DNA from: Spirochaetaceae bacterium
Lineage (GTDB): Bacteria > Spirochaetota > Spirochaetia > Treponematales > Treponemataceae
DNA length: 64,000 bases
Direction of reading: 5' to 3'
Assembly (NCBI GenBank): GCA_017622235.1
Contig: JAGARN010000004.1
Span: 48,351-112,350, forward strand
Part shown: one piece after another, positions 21,101 through 28,062 of the stretch
Numbering within the stretch: position 1 is the first letter of the stretch
Layout of the letters: the number at the start of each line of letters is the position of its first letter
Program-made: the position numbers and the translations under genes
Notes under the pieces: model-generated
What the model saw: the letters and a program-made list of their open reading frames with translations, nothing else
What the model was told of the DNA's origin: nothing
The model's database searches: none

Positions 21101-21369
21101 GCAGCAAATGGACCATATGATTTAGCATTTTCTCCCGTAGCAGTAAGTAAAACAGATACGGAATCAACATAGGTTTCGTCAGATGTGGTTCCTGAAAGTG
21201 TAAAAGTATTCCTAATTATCGCACCTTTCCCAGGTGAAGTAATAGCAACAACCGGTGGCTGAGTATCTACAGCATTTCCAAGACCAATCTCGCAGTTAGA
21301 AAATGAAAAAACAACAAATAAAGCTAAACACACAAAAAATGTACGCTTCAAATTCAACTTGACTTCCAT
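12148..21369 (-). CDS. Giant Ig-repeat lipoprotein (3073 aa)
   Basis: 3073 residues in a 9.2-kb gene. The N-terminus has a spirochaetal lipoprotein signal with lipobox FSFSNC (Cys about residue 26). About 17 Ig-like or cadherin-like modules follow (for example PPVVAITSPGKGAIIRN, APVLTITSPTEEF, VRGTASDSSGISKVEF, MGGTIRITGTADDNEGI), many with acidic DDDG or DNEG turns that could bind Ca2+. A module near residue 2480 (PVYENETVTISGFNLSGTSI) looks IPT/TIG-like. The last 450 or so residues are different: repeats such as LYMIYYDDMNSEIRFR, TVVVVWYDATNLKLWYS and IHVAAYDGSNANLMYAY resemble blades of a beta-propeller. It is probably surface or periplasmic, in adhesion or envelope architecture. The start has a strong AGAGGAGG ribosome site. 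The function is unknown; the domain reading is by eye. Confidence 0.75.
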   Translation of the reverse strand: MEVKLNLKRTFFVCLALFVVFSFSNCEIGLGNAVDTQPPVVAITSPGKGAIIRNTFTLSGTTSDETYVDSVSVLLTATGENAKSYGPFAASVDKTKGTWQVVLNQKTDNKFPIPDGEYGVTVTSKDSASRTSVAESLFTIDNTAPVVVIKSPSRASAFGRTIKVTGDISDSSNLAALYFTAYRKKDDGSLEKIGETQKFANISGVGLELVVGKYFESDQEDGYDATLAAVYDSFYGSTGNGTSDEIYCVIEVEDSAKEYGNPNSARAVESLSGVSGNISNQYYLYSEIYATVYSSGGLGLSNQDLVKVMNGTHPSEETISKAKTVLAEHSIPSATPEADKITMFTLNPANNPTFDVGGYSVKESGGVSVYSDISNETSINITVSPGPDGIELDMQSVKVVLVDQSNQSEVEIFDYASDATPDNIKEIDSSRTITVSIGSQSSGSTYKVQVKGSDVEGNDIFANNANGYGFRIISNNKPPAMNVTGGPANNGVVSSLDNIEYEGVVTLFAENGVPNLSLQVSVTDSNGNTVSGFEQVLIPESKINVDSNGNWTAKIDQSCFTGSLGKDLYTVTLAFTPKDTAHSETGADIMRYLNLDTAPPQVTISTISPLVDDKKRNDNVNGKIKVQGTVSDNYTLQTTDGIEYKLYVANPDGSFPSEPEDSGVLDAHASFVIEDIDTTIFADNRELKIAVTAKDSAGNICTPVEKIVYINQATDLPTVEYSNMKKDTTNLFGMGSWTVYGTATDDDGLKSVKIQFDSAGNDTTSAIEIYTESSLAGTTSQSLSYAVPEANRTSGSHNLRFILVDIFGKESVTEPMEFVVDNDAPVLTITSPTEEFASQNVTVRGTASDSSGISKVEFVSLRKKGSETNEVLSNVPTVTTTDGYQNWNCEVRLATVDSSAEYVQTYLVTDTHGRTAEATVSYKVDYTSPELSAVTVVTGATEQNYSNGVSVNKWFTQPALTLKGTITEPNLKSITMSYSEQNGAPAKSVSVTPTNDFSVTESFNFEGKRDITFLIEDKAGNSSTFIVKDLAIDSIAPSVSQTNLSTTITSVDFNLDFTVTDDTSGLKEYYVGSRSGFDAQDSVVTGTLGAVSNSVTVPINKLTEGNNTLYLRVLDSAGNVTSDIELGSITKDTEAPEVAYTTPVAHATVNKTIELTGSVIDQNLPLDASPSLWIKNSSGVWQDITASVQAEKIGTSWEISEFDTMEFTHLDGSPITTYDSNATMAGVQLMLQVRFTDEAGNTTLGDTESLVVTADQNADRPLIKLNSVKTTEVTTIKDTMLAGTISDDDGEISELYIQVVKEDESFSDSAWQLLVPTGGNWTYSLTGTDGSYTAYFKVKDSVSDEYFVIDLTNADSLKKPYLQYQSDTKTDSVLHFALDMNPPTITDLQVDKNDGNGYQPVTPNMVFGGTNKNLNFQVSVQDGVTTSEDLIVTLGGLGDIELVNSSGNLFTGSVNVENISSGSINLVVSAKDKAGYTVQAPTQIIVDNSAPNSITNVVPNKDTEVTGVVNLSGLVADENYGNSGVESVQYAIPEYGVTENNASTLTYEDVTFNTATWSIELDSLGDLTKSNDYTGYESGGLYELPVWFKVTDKAGNVGYITNAASIKYNPDADKPKVEITYPTHDQTDVVADFNYVIMGGTIRITGTADDNEGIDSVWLQFDMDGDGTFENGAGAIGSAIATEPIPGLTEEGARANGTRSWSYSLDVSKFGNELNYAISGKTLDVRVVAVDNDKSTQTSQLTGVWSSVLHISVNNNVPSFNDIMLKRFGADGEVVAEMEYSDDMYIKGSDWYLTGTIEDSDGLARVSVAGEAVNDLTVASQRYEMKVPIQRADNGSGEWNVTIVADDQGEPQQTSSQGYTINIDNTAPVFADGANEDDLVLFKNAYGEENNKISTTNSVQNSNNWFSVSGKVTEEGSGFDKLVFYFKRTGEDGNRIYNVMEFYGENRKENRTDITVANATEGQVYINEDGLPVLYTATVERGIETSSDTLTYAGVSGNDNIRKGGLVKIGGVYRSITDVSGGTVTFTPSCSTEFKEAEFVYGMVVDRSSEKQNNDGSESENSDGDGMVESYQKTSNSYTWDASVKSNNIPDGPIEIHVVVFDVAGNSRHGFVESNVSNNRPRITSVKLGTDLSGNGSFEDYEYDEFFVNLNSDGTGNTAYGIEIWDLDTASWKEGVSAWTVKNKLSVIPKFVGGTAPMHYIFSKDVNGEKLTEAATSQSPVEFTESFVIENNVLGTEGEDASNVYRFSFWDSTEETSPGTDSQWTVLNATFKQDLTDDVAPTAVIDPLYWKSKDDNSLYENSRENGHIELSDDLLNTFNAANGVMDGDDKVSGKITFRGEAYDDVRLSSLWVSFGNFAFNNYVTNAGYGTNGVSGTLRQVAFFDTSSNTWVVPTATMAQDGWEFNIDKVVDADGNETDEYTGYFDQKGHQVEWTLSIDTSRIPTVAIADVKIIVAAVDHVNSSEQIANQNIQLDVVPYITGVETSLSKLKVNNPSVYNRTALGNYPVYENETVTISGFNLSGTSITITDSGEYSYVVNGISSLNNRNNNDAKGSFTGELSQDNYEDYAYNRQPNGDNNNLLTDDILFNVWQINSEAIPAISGRIEQPVMKINPLDGQITFAFKNGPLYFSMGGYNSTSYNNSTAYDYWAASYDMFTSIGYTVDALGNSYGVAAGGDINENEADNFCLWTSRWGTGQRSSRGSYDGSKALRLEKIAQKNNGVNDFLKNRIYSPAMATAVHDDATDLYMIYYDDMNSEIRFRAGRTNSTEKTNFGNFVDECTSSNPQNYSINNTVVLSDSTYCAGEYASVAVVSSEGATVDDTVVVVWYDATNLKLWYSYKTYTDANQLTGNVTKGQNGWQNAGFSQPIAVFGDMSNVGEYCKIAVDKLGGIHVAAYDGSNANLMYAYQSTYNSGNFNYCVVDSESIVGTEITLDVGLDSTGTLAIPYIGYYMTSAVKPKQAYLVKGIDRNNVDLIAGASSDVFTGAWEVSLIPTSSIVPNDHINIGVWKDNNGKVINSSTSSSLSRNEPLHNGTTNGYNSTSWGYCYGNGTANPVVSYQIKISTSGFIETAQMK

Positions 21370-21406
21370 AAAGTTCCTCCTCTCTATATAACAGCCAAAT
21401 CAAACT

Positions 21407-21435
21407 AATAAAAATTTGACATTTTTACCCGTCAA
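21407..21435 (-). promoter_or_regulatory. Possible promoter of the giant Ig operon
   Basis: On the minus strand TTGACG (21430-21435) is followed after 17 nt by TTTATT (21407-21412). The -10 match is weak. It is the best candidate in the 231-nt gap, which otherwise holds the helicase promoter and AT-rich sequence. Confidence 0.35.
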
Positions 21436-21563
21436 TTATCGGACAAAATTCCCTTTTTGTACAGTTTTTTTTAGAAAACACAAGTAAAATGCGTAAAACC
21501 AAAACTGTAACTTTTAGAAAATTCTTTTTTTATTAGATTTTTGGTTAAGCCTTTATTATTCTG

Positions 21564-21592
21564 TTGCCTACGACGTTTTTTTGCGTTAGAAT
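21564..21592 (+). promoter_or_regulatory. Sigma70 promoter TTGCCT-17-TAGAAT
   Basis: -35 TTGCCT (21564-21569), 17-nt spacer, -10 TAGAAT (21587-21592). Only 8 nt separate the -10 from ATG 21601 and no Shine-Dalgarno sequence is present, so the helicase mRNA should be leaderless or nearly so. Confidence 0.6.
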
Positions 21593-21600
21593 AAAATGTT

Positions 21601-23367
21601 ATGCAATTAGACAATCCACTAATTATTCAAAGTGATAGAACTTTGCTATTAGATGTTCATGCCCCAAAAGCAGAAGAATGTAGAAGTGCTTTAATTCCTT
21701 TTGCAGAGCTAGAACGTTCCCCAGAACATTTGCACACATATAGATTAACTCCTCTATCCCTTTGGAATGCAGCCAGTGCTGGTTTTTCACCGCAACAAGC
21801 AGTTGATGTGCTAAAAGAGTTCGCACGCTACGAAGTGCCTCAATCTGTAACAGCATGGATTGCCGAAACCGCCGGCAGATTTGGAAAGATACGATTAGTA
21901 CCAAATCCTACTCAAAAGGATAATGAGTTACCAGAAGATTTATACCTTTTAACCGAATCCGAAAATGTTTACCGAGAACTTCTTTCTACACCAACTTTGC
22001 GTAAATTGCTTACACCTTGCAAAATAAAAAACCTGCCGGCAAGTTGCGAATATGGTTTTTCACTTAATCTTGCAAACCGAGGAACTGTAAAACAAGAGCT
22101 TTTAAAATTAGGTTGGCCAGTAAAAGATGAAGTTCCTCTTATATCCGGAGCTACCTTAAGTTTTCAGTTAAAACAAAAATCTTTATCAGGTGAAGATTTT
22201 GTAATACGAGATTACCAAAAAGCAGCTGCTCACTCTTTGGTTGGAAATCTAGGTCCTGGCACTGGTTTTGGTACGATAGTTTTGCCTTGTGGTGCAGGAA
22301 AAACCATTGTAGGTATGCTTATAATGAGTTTACTACAAACCAATACGCTTATTGTAACAACAAACATTTCTGCCGTACACCAATGGATTAATGAGCTTTT
22401 GGACAAAACTTCTTTGCAAAAAGAACAAATTGCAGAATATACTGGGGAATCAAAAACTATAAAGCCTGTAACAGTGGCAACATATCAGATATTAACGTGG
22501 CGACCAGATAAAGATGCTCCCTACCCTCATTTTCAATTATTTAGGCAACATCCTTGGGGGCTGATTATTTATGACGAAGTTCATATGTTGCCGGCACCAG
22601 TATTTCGTGTTGCTGCAGAACTACAAGCTATACGCAGAGTAGGTCTAACTGCAACTTTGGTAAGGGAAGACGGTTGCGAAGGTCATGTATTCAGCCTTGT
22701 AGGTCCAAAACGATACGATGTTCCTTGGAAAGAACTAGAACATTCTGGTTGGATAGCCTCTGCCGAGTGTATTGAAATTCGCCTAGATTTACCTCCAGAA
22801 AAAGAAATTGATTACGCCAGTGCCGACCTTAGACGTAAACATAGAATTGCAAGCGAAAACCCTGCAAAAATAGCCTTAGTTCAAGAACTAACAAATCGCT
22901 TTTCTTCCGATAGAATATTAATTATTGGTCAGTATATTGAACAGCTACAAGAAATCGCAAAACTACTAAATGCCCCAATAATTACAGGTAAAACTCCCAC
23001 TTGCGAAAGAGATAAACTTTACGCAAAGTTCCGAAGTGGCGAAATAACAATATTAGTAGTTTCAAAAGTGGCTAATTTTGCTATAGATTTACCAGATGCT
23101 TCTATGGCAATACAGGTTTCTGGTACTTTTGGCAGCCGACAAGAAGAAGCTCAACGACTTGGTAGAATTTTGCGTCCAAAAGAAAGAACAGCACGATTCT
23201 TTACGCTAATAACACGAAATACAGCAGAAGAAGATTTTGGTTCTAACAGACAAAAATTCCTTGCAGAACAGGGATACGCCTACAAATTGATTCGATACAG
23301 TCAATTATCTGATTTAGACACAATAACTGAAACTTTGCCTTGTTTACAAAACGAGGTTTCAAAATGA
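21601..23367 (+). CDS. XPB/ERCC3-like superfamily 2 DNA helicase
   Basis: 588 residues with the organisation of bacterial XPB helicases. An N-terminal damage-recognition-like domain starts at residue 5 with PLIIQSDRTLLLDV and continues through TYRLTPLSLWNAASAG. The Walker A motif is GAGKT from residue 231, DEVH is at 325-328, the Ser/Ala-Thr motif reads GLTATLVREDG, and the C-terminal RecA-like domain has motif VI in AQRLGRILRPK. These enzymes unwind DNA 3' to 5' and are linked to repair and transcription. The N-terminus begins where the family begins, which supports the ATG at 21601 despite the lack of a ribosome site. The next gene overlaps its stop. The T. pallidum homologue is annotated as an ercc3-type DNA repair helicase. 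Confidence 0.88.
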   Translation: MQLDNPLIIQSDRTLLLDVHAPKAEECRSALIPFAELERSPEHLHTYRLTPLSLWNAASAGFSPQQAVDVLKEFARYEVPQSVTAWIAETAGRFGKIRLVPNPTQKDNELPEDLYLLTESENVYRELLSTPTLRKLLTPCKIKNLPASCEYGFSLNLANRGTVKQELLKLGWPVKDEVPLISGATLSFQLKQKSLSGEDFVIRDYQKAAAHSLVGNLGPGTGFGTIVLPCGAGKTIVGMLIMSLLQTNTLIVTTNISAVHQWINELLDKTSLQKEQIAEYTGESKTIKPVTVATYQILTWRPDKDAPYPHFQLFRQHPWGLIIYDEVHMLPAPVFRVAAELQAIRRVGLTATLVREDGCEGHVFSLVGPKRYDVPWKELEHSGWIASAECIEIRLDLPPEKEIDYASADLRRKHRIASENPAKIALVQELTNRFSSDRILIIGQYIEQLQEIAKLLNAPIITGKTPTCERDKLYAKFRSGEITILVVSKVANFAIDLPDASMAIQVSGTFGSRQEEAQRLGRILRPKERTARFFTLITRNTAEEDFGSNRQKFLAEQGYAYKLIRYSQLSDLDTITETLPCLQNEVSK

Positions 23368-25493
23368 CAAGAAATGTTAACACGAACAAAACCCAACAAA
23401 TACTTTTGTGGCGAGAAGCCCTTTGTCAGTTACCCGACAACCATTTTTTTGACCTTATGCGAATGTATCTAGGAGAAATAAAAACACCTTACAACAAACA
23501 AAAACTTATTGAATCTCTTAGCTCTTTTTTACATAAAACTGAAGTTCGTCAAAGAATTTTAGACTTGCTTTCCACAGAGGATATTCAAATTATTGCCAGT
23601 GTAAAATTCTTAAATTTGCCAACGGAAAATCTGCTTACAAGTTTTTTCAGTGAAATAATGCCCTTTTCTGTTTTTTATGATTTATTGCTAAATTTAGAGG
23701 AAAGGTTGCTTTTGTTCCAATACACAGATTTTCATAGTGGCAAACGAGTATTTGCAATAAATCCGTTGTTGGAAGATTTTATTGAACCCTTTGTTGACAT
23801 ATCCGTATTATTACCTGTTGTCCTTAAACAAAAGCCCTACAAGACGAACACAAGACAACTTTCTTCACAACTTTTAGCTGGAATGTTTTCGTTTTTGGCA
23901 CAGCAGCCAGACATTTGCAAACAAGATGGAACATTAAAAAAACGAACACTAGAATCCCTGTCAGAAAAATTTCCAAATCCTGATTCAAAAAACAATCTGA
24001 CTTTTTTTCAAACATTAATAACCGCTCTTACAAATCTTGCTTTGCTACAACCAAATGGCAAAGGATTAATACCTCAATACCAAATATGGCTTAACTTTGC
24101 TAAATTAGATTCTGCTCTGCAAAGTGCTTATTTAATGGCAGCTGCTTGTGGCAAAGATTCAAAAAATGCAATGCAACGGAAAGCGGCTCAAGCTTTAGAA
24201 TTATTACAATCAGTGCCGAAGGAAGGCTTTACGCTACAAATATTAAATCGGGCAGAGTTTATTGTGCAACACAAAAAACCTGAACAAAATTCAGAAGTTT
24301 TTTCTTCTAGCAGATTTCGAAGTATTATGCAGGCAGCTCTTAATCAAGGTTTACAAGAATCAGAACAATCACAAAACCTACCTGTGGCAAATTCTCTGGT
24401 ACAAGCGGCAATAAACTTAGGTCTTTTGCAACATACAGCAAACACTAATCAAGACCAAAAAGAAATACCCATTTATACTTCTAGGCTACCTGAAATCCCA
24501 CTAGAAAAAACATCATTTAGCACAAAAGGTTTTGTGGGAATAGATGCAGCTTTTTCTGTAACAATTATGCCCGGACTTAGCCTTATTGAATTGCTGCCTG
24601 TTGTTTGCCTGATGAATTTACAACGCTTTGATACAGCCACCACTTTTGAAATAACAAAAAATTCCTGTAACAGAGCTTTTGCCTTAGGCTACATGCCACA
24701 TGATATTATTCAAAAACTTCAAACTTATATTACTTATACTTTGCCACAAAATTTACAAGTAACTTTAGAAGATTGGTATCATTCATATAATGCTGTAATG
24801 TTGTATAAAGGCTACTTGCTACAAATTACCGATGGTAAAGATATTGTAAACAACCCTGTTTTAAATCCCTACATAATTAAAACCTTGGCAACAGGAATAT
24901 ATATCATGAACTTTACCAACGACACGGAAGCCGAGGAAGTAATGATTCAAGCTGGTTTTGAGAATGGTAGCCAAGTAAAAAAACTTGACAAGTCTCCTCA
25001 ATCACTGTGCTTTACACCCCTACCACAAATCTTTCCGTTACCTCGTAATAAAACAATGCAACTTCAAGAACCTTTGCAACAGCAATCTTTCTGCAACCAA
25101 ATGGAACAATTCCTTGAACAACAGGATTTTACACAACAACAAAAGCAAGGTTTACAAACTCGTATCCGGCGTAAAATAATATTGTTGCCCCAACAGCTTA
25201 GAGCAGATTCAGTTCGCCACGAAGTTCTTGAAGCTAACGGAATGGACTTTTCAGGAAAGATTCATCTGGTAGAAATAGCAATATCAACAGGTACATTGGT
25301 AAAACTTTCTTACTCCTCCCCGGAGGGAAAGAATTATACTGTAGTGGGAACACCTATTTCACTAGACAAAAAAAATCCTGAAATACCTGTAATACTTCAA
25401 TTAGAAAAAGACGGTTCAAATAAAACATATTCGTTAGGTAAGGCTAATACAGTACAAAGAATTCCTGGTGCAATATTTAGAGAACCTAAATAA
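23364..25493 (+). CDS. Helicase-associated protein (XPB/Ssl2 N-terminal-like, WYL-like tail)
   Basis: 709 residues, translationally coupled to the helicase by an ATGA overlap (ATG 23364, TGA 23365-23367; GAGG upstream). It has no helicase motifs. The N-terminal half is helical (LWREALCQLPDNHFFDLM). A central region near residues 390-470 (GFVGIDAAFSVTIMPGLSL, LLPVVCLMNLQRFDTATTFEITKNS) resembles the XPB/Ssl2-like domain usually annotated PF13625. The C-terminus (VEIAISTGTLVKLSYSS, GTPISLDKK) resembles a WYL-type small beta domain. It likely works together with the helicase. The ATG at 23340 is rejected because the coupled start has the better ribosome site. Confidence 0.7.
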   Translation: MTRNVNTNKTQQILLWREALCQLPDNHFFDLMRMYLGEIKTPYNKQKLIESLSSFLHKTEVRQRILDLLSTEDIQIIASVKFLNLPTENLLTSFFSEIMPFSVFYDLLLNLEERLLLFQYTDFHSGKRVFAINPLLEDFIEPFVDISVLLPVVLKQKPYKTNTRQLSSQLLAGMFSFLAQQPDICKQDGTLKKRTLESLSEKFPNPDSKNNLTFFQTLITALTNLALLQPNGKGLIPQYQIWLNFAKLDSALQSAYLMAAACGKDSKNAMQRKAAQALELLQSVPKEGFTLQILNRAEFIVQHKKPEQNSEVFSSSRFRSIMQAALNQGLQESEQSQNLPVANSLVQAAINLGLLQHTANTNQDQKEIPIYTSRLPEIPLEKTSFSTKGFVGIDAAFSVTIMPGLSLIELLPVVCLMNLQRFDTATTFEITKNSCNRAFALGYMPHDIIQKLQTYITYTLPQNLQVTLEDWYHSYNAVMLYKGYLLQITDGKDIVNNPVLNPYIIKTLATGIYIMNFTNDTEAEEVMIQAGFENGSQVKKLDKSPQSLCFTPLPQIFPLPRNKTMQLQEPLQQQSFCNQMEQFLEQQDFTQQQKQGLQTRIRRKIILLPQQLRADSVRHEVLEANGMDFSGKIHLVEIAISTGTLVKLSYSSPEGKNYTVVGTPISLDKKNPEIPVILQLEKDGSNKTYSLGKANTVQRIPGAIFREPK

Positions 25494-25548
25494 ACCAAAA
25501 AATGTACAAAATAACAATATTATTTCTATTTTTTTCAAAATACAGATG

Positions 25549-25577
25549 TTGTTTTTATTTAAACTATCCGATAGAAT
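25549..25577 (+). promoter_or_regulatory. Sigma70 promoter TTGTTT-17-TAGAAT
   Basis: -35 TTGTTT (25549-25554), 17-nt spacer, -10 TAGAAT (25572-25577), about 60 nt before the GTG start of the chemoreceptor gene. CCGATAG in the spacer resembles a sigma28 -10 but has no matching -35 at the right distance. Confidence 0.55.
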
Positions 25578-25636
25578 AATATACAACTTTAATCAGTTTG
25601 TTAAGCAGGTCAAATTTGGCCTAGAGGAGAAATACT

Positions 25637-27619
25637 GTGAAAAGCATAAAATCAATGCTAATTTTAGTTACAAGTGTCATCGTCATTGTTGTTGCTTTGG
25701 CATCTACGCTACTGGCTTACGCTTTTGCACGTGATGCAGCAATGACCATCATTGAAAAAGACATGGATACTTTGTCAACTGAAATCGGAAACTATGTTTA
25801 TTCCGATCTTGCAACTGAACTTGCAACCTTGCAAGCTCTGTCATTACGTTCCACTTTTCAATCACAGATGCTTTCCCTGAGAGAAAAGGTTGAGGATTTA
25901 GTCGCAGTCCAAAATCTTGATGCTTCTCGTCAGGCATATGGAATTGCCGATGTAACAGGAAACTCCTATACAACAATAGGACAAGCTTGGGATGTTTCAA
26001 ACGAAGATTTTTTCAAAAGAGCCATGCAAGGGCAAGAGTTTGTAACAGATCCTAAACCAAGTGTTCTTTTACCCGGAACTTCTGCTCTTATTTACTCTGT
26101 TCCTCTCAGAAACACAGCAGGAAACATAATTGGTTGTTTGTACCTAGAAAAAGACGGTGAGATTCCTTCTGAGATAATGAGAAGTATCGTTGTTGGCGAA
26201 ACCGGAACAGGCTTCATGATTTCAACTCTAACAGGTAATACAATCGGAGATACAAACTTTGCAAATGTAACAAATAATCAAAATATACAAAACCTTGCTC
26301 GTTCTAACAAAGACTTAGAAGAATTGGCTGAATATGTTAAACGAATGGCAAACAAAGAATCAGGAAGCGGTACATACAAACAAGGTGGAAGAACATACCT
26401 CATTGGTTTTAACCCTGTTCCAGATGTAGTACCTGGTCTTGACTGGGCTATTGCTATTCATGCTCCTCTTGATGAATTTACATCTGAAATCAACTTAATG
26501 CTTACTATTATGCTTTCTGTGGCTGTAGCATTTATTATCATAGGTATCGGAGTTGCCTTTATTTTAGGAACAAGAATCGCAACACCTATAGCCATTGTAC
26601 AAAAAGGATTGAAAGGCATTGCTAGTGGTGATTTGACATTGGCAGAAATAACAGAAGCTGACAAAGCAAAAGTTGTTCAACGCAAAGACGAAATTGGCGA
26701 AATGGGTAAAGCACTTAACGAAATGCTCACCCAGCTCGTAAAGATGACAACAGGTATTTATACTTCTGCTCGTCAAATTGAAAGTGGTTCCGCACAGATT
26801 AGTTCTACTAGCCAGTCCTTGTCTTCCGGTGCCGCTGAGCAAGCTGCCTCTACAGAAGAAATGTCATCCACTATGGAAGAAATGGCATCAAATATTCGCC
26901 AAACAGCAGACAATGCTGCAAAAACAAACAGTATCGCAGAACGTTCAGCAGCAGACACAAAGAATGGTGGAGACGCCGTTTCAGAATCTGTTGCAGCAGT
27001 TCGTGAAATTGCAGAAAAGATTCACATTGTTGAAGACATTGCAAGCCAGACTAACTTGCTTTCACTTAACGCAGCCATCGAGGCAGCTCGTGCAGGCGAA
27101 GCAGGAAAAGGATTCAGTGTTGTTGCTAGCGAAGTTCGCCGCTTAGCTGAACGCAGCCAAATTGCAGCTGGTGAGATTAGCGAACTTTCTGCAAGAACAT
27201 TAGCTTCTGCAGAAAACGCAGGTCAGTTGATTGAACAAGTTATTCCTGGAGTTACAGAAACTACAGAGCTTATCGAAGAAATTGCCGTTGCTTGCCGTGA
27301 ACAGGATAACGGTGCTCAACAAGTAAGCAAAGCTATTGTTCAGTTGGATACTGTTGTTCAGCAGAACGCAGCTGCATCAGAAGAAATGGCAGCTATGGCA
27401 GAAGAACTTTCTTCTAATGCACAGCAACTTGTTCAGTTGGTAAGTTTCTTCAAGCTAGATGAAAACACAATGGCAACTGCAACCAAGGATATCACTCCTT
27501 CAAAACCAGCTCCACGTGCAGTACCAACAGCAGCTCCTGTAGCAGCAGTACGTTCGACAGGTGTTGTTGCTCACAAACCTGCATCATCTATCTCTGATGA
27601 TGATTTTGAAGAGTTTTAA
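25637..27619 (+). CDS. Methyl-accepting chemotaxis protein
   Basis: Transmembrane chemoreceptor of 660 residues that passes periplasmic ligand binding to CheA/CheW. The first membrane segment is at residues 6-27 and a Cache-type periplasmic domain covers about 30-280 ([20 protein letters not shown] is typical). The second membrane segment is at about 284-307 ([20 protein letters not shown]), HAMP at about 308-360, and then the methylation helices and the signalling tip ([19 protein letters not shown], about 470-490). The tail ends SDDDFEEF after a Pro/Ala linker, possibly a docking tail for methylation enzymes. The start is GTG 25637 with AGAGGAG upstream. It is a single-gene unit with its own promoter and terminator. 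The ligand is unknown. Confidence 0.93.
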   Translation: MKSIKSMLILVTSVIVIVVALASTLLAYAFARDAAMTIIEKDMDTLSTEIGNYVYSDLATELATLQALSLRSTFQSQMLSLREKVEDLVAVQNLDASRQAYGIADVTGNSYTTIGQAWDVSNEDFFKRAMQGQEFVTDPKPSVLLPGTSALIYSVPLRNTAGNIIGCLYLEKDGEIPSEIMRSIVVGETGTGFMISTLTGNTIGDTNFANVTNNQNIQNLARSNKDLEELAEYVKRMANKESGSGTYKQGGRTYLIGFNPVPDVVPGLDWAIAIHAPLDEFTSEINLMLTIMLSVAVAFIIIGIGVAFILGTRIATPIAIVQKGLKGIASGDLTLAEITEADKAKVVQRKDEIGEMGKALNEMLTQLVKMTTGIYTSARQIESGSAQISSTSQSLSSGAAEQAASTEEMSSTMEEMASNIRQTADNAAKTNSIAERSAADTKNGGDAVSESVAAVREIAEKIHIVEDIASQTNLLSLNAAIEAARAGEAGKGFSVVASEVRRLAERSQIAAGEISELSARTLASAENAGQLIEQVIPGVTETTELIEEIAVACREQDNGAQQVSKAIVQLDTVVQQNAAASEEMAAMAEELSSNAQQLVQLVSFFKLDENTMATATKDITPSKPAPRAVPTAAPVAAVRSTGVVAHKPASSISDDDFEEF

Positions 27620-27663
27620 TTTACCTTAGAATCTACCATCTATCGGTAATGGAATTAACTAAG

Positions 27664-27693
27664 GAGGCTGTCTAAAATGACAGCCTCTTTTTT
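27664..27693 (+). terminator. Rho-independent terminator after the chemoreceptor gene
   Basis: Perfect 9-bp stem GAGGCTGTC / GACAGCCTC with loop TAAAAT, followed by six T. Confidence 0.9.
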
Positions 27694-27696
27694 AAT

Positions 27697-27724
27697 TTGA
27701 AAAAAGTTTTTTTTGTGTTATATT
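27697..27724 (+). promoter_or_regulatory. Sigma70 promoter TTGAAA-16-TATATT
   Basis: -35 TTGAAA (27697-27702) and -10 TATATT (27719-27724) lie right after the chemoreceptor terminator. The -10 ends 6 nt before ATG 27731, which predicts a leaderless clpS mRNA. Confidence 0.6.
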
Positions 27725-27730
27725 GTATAT

Positions 27731-28039
27731 ATGGACAAACGATATAGCGAATCCACTGAAACAGATTTTCTTCTGGATTTACAAGAACCGTCAAACTACA
27801 AAGTTATTTTTTTTAATGATGATTACACAACAAAAGACTTTGTTGTAGATGTGCTTACTAAAATATTTCACAAATCAGAAGAAGAAGCTATTGTTCTTAT
27901 GGAAACTGTTCACACTAGGGGGCAAGCAACTGTTGGCATTTACACTTATGATATAGCGGCCACAAAAGTTAGCATAACAGTTTCAATGGCAAGACAACAA
28001 GGTTTCCCTCTTCGCTGTCAATTAGAAGAAGTAGATTAA
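27731..28039 (+). CDS. clpS: ClpS, N-degron adaptor for ClpA
   Basis: 102-residue adaptor that binds bulky N-terminal residues and delivers substrates to ClpAP. The core is visible: YKVIFFNDDYTTKDFVVDVL (the NDD-T-DFV signature of the ligand pocket), then HKSEEEAIVLMETVHTRGQA, where the HxxG-type region reads HTRG. ATG 27731 is preferred over GTG 27713, because the latter would lie upstream of the predicted transcription start and adds non-conserved residues. clpA follows after 23 nt, then aat. Confidence 0.92.
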   Translation: MDKRYSESTETDFLLDLQEPSNYKVIFFNDDYTTKDFVVDVLTKIFHKSEEEAIVLMETVHTRGQATVGIYTYDIAATKVSITVSMARQQGFPLRCQLEEVD

Positions 28040-28062
28040 TTTGTCCACTAGGAGTATAAAAA

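Noticed and set aside
6015..21369. The Ig-repeat region as a DNA-level tandem repeat array or CRISPR
   Set aside because: The modules are similar only at protein level; no identical DNA units or regular spacers are visible.
25561..25577. CCGATAG upstream of the chemoreceptor gene as a sigma28 -10
   Set aside because: No TAAA-type -35 sits at about 15 nt; the sigma70 reading TTGTTT-17-TAGAAT fits better.
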